Below, piece after piece: positions 63,243-64,000 of a stretch of 64,000 nt of DNA. The position numbers and the translations under genes were made by a program. The number at the start of each line of letters is the position of its first letter. Positions within the stretch are counted from its first letter, which is position 1. The stretch lies in NCBI RefSeq assembly GCF_001895025.1, contig NZ_BCXI01000038.1, forward strand, positions 26,993 to 90,992. Direction: 5' to 3'. The stretch comes from Rhodococcus zopfii NBRC 100606 = JCM 9919 (GTDB taxonomy: Bacteria > Actinomycetota > Actinomycetes > Mycobacteriales > Mycobacteriaceae). Below the pieces are notes generated by a model. It did no database searches. It saw only the letters and a list, made by a program, of their open reading frames with translations, and was not told the origin of the DNA.

Positions 63243-63931
63243 CCTGCCAAAACGGTTCACACGAGCCAGATGTGGTGAGGGCGCTCAACCACTGGAATGC
63301 GCACTTCACGTCCGGGCCGCTGGCCTGCCCCCGCGACGGCACGGAACTCACTGGAGCCTCCCTGGACGGTCCTACCTGGTCCTGCCCGACCTGCAGGATG
63401 ACGCAGGCTGTCATCGAGGATCAGTTGGCCGCCGCGCTCGGCGCGATCGAACTACCGACACCAACGAGAGTCGATCGGCCCATCTCCGGCCTGCGCCGTG
63501 ACGGCCGGCTCAACCTCGGTCTTCCCCGGCCTGCACTGATGGGACCTGGTGGCAATCTCGACGTATTCGGTCTCACGGTTGCCATGGCCACAACCATGGT
63601 GCTCATGGCGCAGATCGTGTCCATCACCTGGCTCGTCCACGCGCCTGCCTCCGTGTGCCTGGCAGCGTGGATTGCCTGCAGCGGTATCGGCTACCTGGGC
63701 TATGCCACGACCCGTATGGGCACTGCGACAGGACGGTGGGTGTCCGTGACGATCGCGTCCGTCGAACCGGGAATGTGGGTCGCACCCACGACGGAGGTGT
63801 CGGACGTCGCCCAGGTGCAGCAGGTGACCGCAGCACAGTTCACCGGCGCCGTCACCCTCACCTACCGCGACGGCATCTCGTACGCCCGTCCACGCGACAC
63901 CGCCGTCGCACAGTTCATCCCGAACCGATGA
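63239..63931 (+). CDS. Membrane protein with N-terminal zinc ribbon
   Basis: 230 residues. A zinc-ribbon-like pair CPRDGTEL...WSCPTC is at about 29-52. Two hydrophobic segments follow (VFGLTVAMATTMVLMAQIVS, VCLAAWIACSGIGYLGYA). The end is soluble. Its start overlaps the WhiB stop and its stop overlaps the next ATG, so it belongs to the same unit. Not recognised. Confidence 0.6.
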   Translation: MTCQNGSHEPDVVRALNHWNAHFTSGPLACPRDGTELTGASLDGPTWSCPTCRMTQAVIEDQLAAALGAIELPTPTRVDRPISGLRRDGRLNLGLPRPALMGPGGNLDVFGLTVAMATTMVLMAQIVSITWLVHAPASVCLAAWIACSGIGYLGYATTRMGTATGRWVSVTIASVEPGMWVAPTTEVSDVAQVQQVTAAQFTGAVTLTYRDGISYARPRDTAVAQFIPNR

Positions 63932-63993
63932 CTGACGACGCGGCCAGCGGGCACCACACACTCCGCGTACAAGGCGGACCATGCGCTGGCTGA
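63928..63993 (+). CDS. Possible 21-residue coupling ORF
   Basis: ATG in an ATGA overlap with the preceding gene, then MTDDAASGHHTLRVQGGPCA and G before TGA. It may be a leader peptide or chance. Its end overlaps the next start. Confidence 0.25.
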   Translation: MTDDAASGHHTLRVQGGPCAG

Positions 63994-64000
63994 CGAGACC
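63981..64000 (+). CDS. Start of a further gene, cut by the window edge
   Basis: ATG at 63981, preceded by AAGGCGGA as ribosome site, reads MRWLTR and leaves the window. Same direction as the WhiB unit. Confidence 0.4.

Noticed and set aside
1..64000. CRISPR arrays, tRNA or rRNA genes, replication origin with repA/parAB
   Set aside because: No regularly spaced repeats, no cloverleaf-like or rRNA-like stretches, and no initiator or partition proteins could be seen.

Overview
The window reads as accessory DNA of a high-GC actinobacterium, most likely a Rhodococcus or close relative, and most likely part of a large plasmid or integrated element rather than core chromosome. Reasons: GC-rich codon use throughout, WhiB-type iron-sulfur regulators, actinobacterial ArsR/CmtR repressors, a DsbA-VKOR pair instead of DsbB, DUF932/DUF6573/DnaG-type plasmid or phage genes, and many mobile-element scars. 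The genus is an inference from family content. No rRNA, tRNA, CRISPR array, replication initiator or partition gene was seen.

Left part (1-17.7 kb): plasmid-type genes. A MoxR-like AAA+ ATPase (minus) and a VWA/HExxH protein (plus) are probably partners. Between them lies a TnpB-only insertion sequence that has split a small minus-strand gene. Then follow an ImmA/IrrE-like protease, a membrane protein and a BM3-like cytochrome P450 in one overlapping operon, facing two coupled DNA-binding regulators, a DUF932 protein, and AbiEi and AbiEii genes separated by a lipoprotein gene on the other strand.

Middle (17.9-48.3 kb): metal and metalloid island, entered through a junction of an IS256 remnant and two 5'-truncated recombinase genes that point away from each other. 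It holds (a) a divergent arsenic unit with flavoproteins, an MFS pump and a fused ArsR-acetyltransferase gene, controlled by three copies of one 16-bp operator; (b) DsbA-VKOR; (c) a CmtR-type repressor with Cd/Zn/Pb P-type ATPase, LspA and DUF3703; (d) a BlaI/CopY-type repressor facing a 36-residue Cys/Met-rich peptide; (e) an acyl-CoA-dehydrogenase-like monooxygenase facing an SsuABC-type transporter; (f) YcnI, CopC-CopD and a rhodanese; (g) a long arsenic operon arsR-acr3-arsC-arsC-trxB-arsO-arsC-arsD-arsA followed by a divergent arsI/cadI and arsR pair. A decayed copy of the fused regulator at 31.2 kb shows that parts of the island were duplicated and then deleted.

Right part (48.3-64 kb): mostly plasmid or phage-type genes of unknown role, plus a UvrD-like helicase fragment carrying an intein in motif II, a DnaG-type primase, a PH/SHOCT protein, a metallophosphoesterase and two WhiB-like proteins. 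Five apparent single-base frameshifts occur within 0.6-5 kb and near 60.3 kb; they may be real decay or sequence errors.
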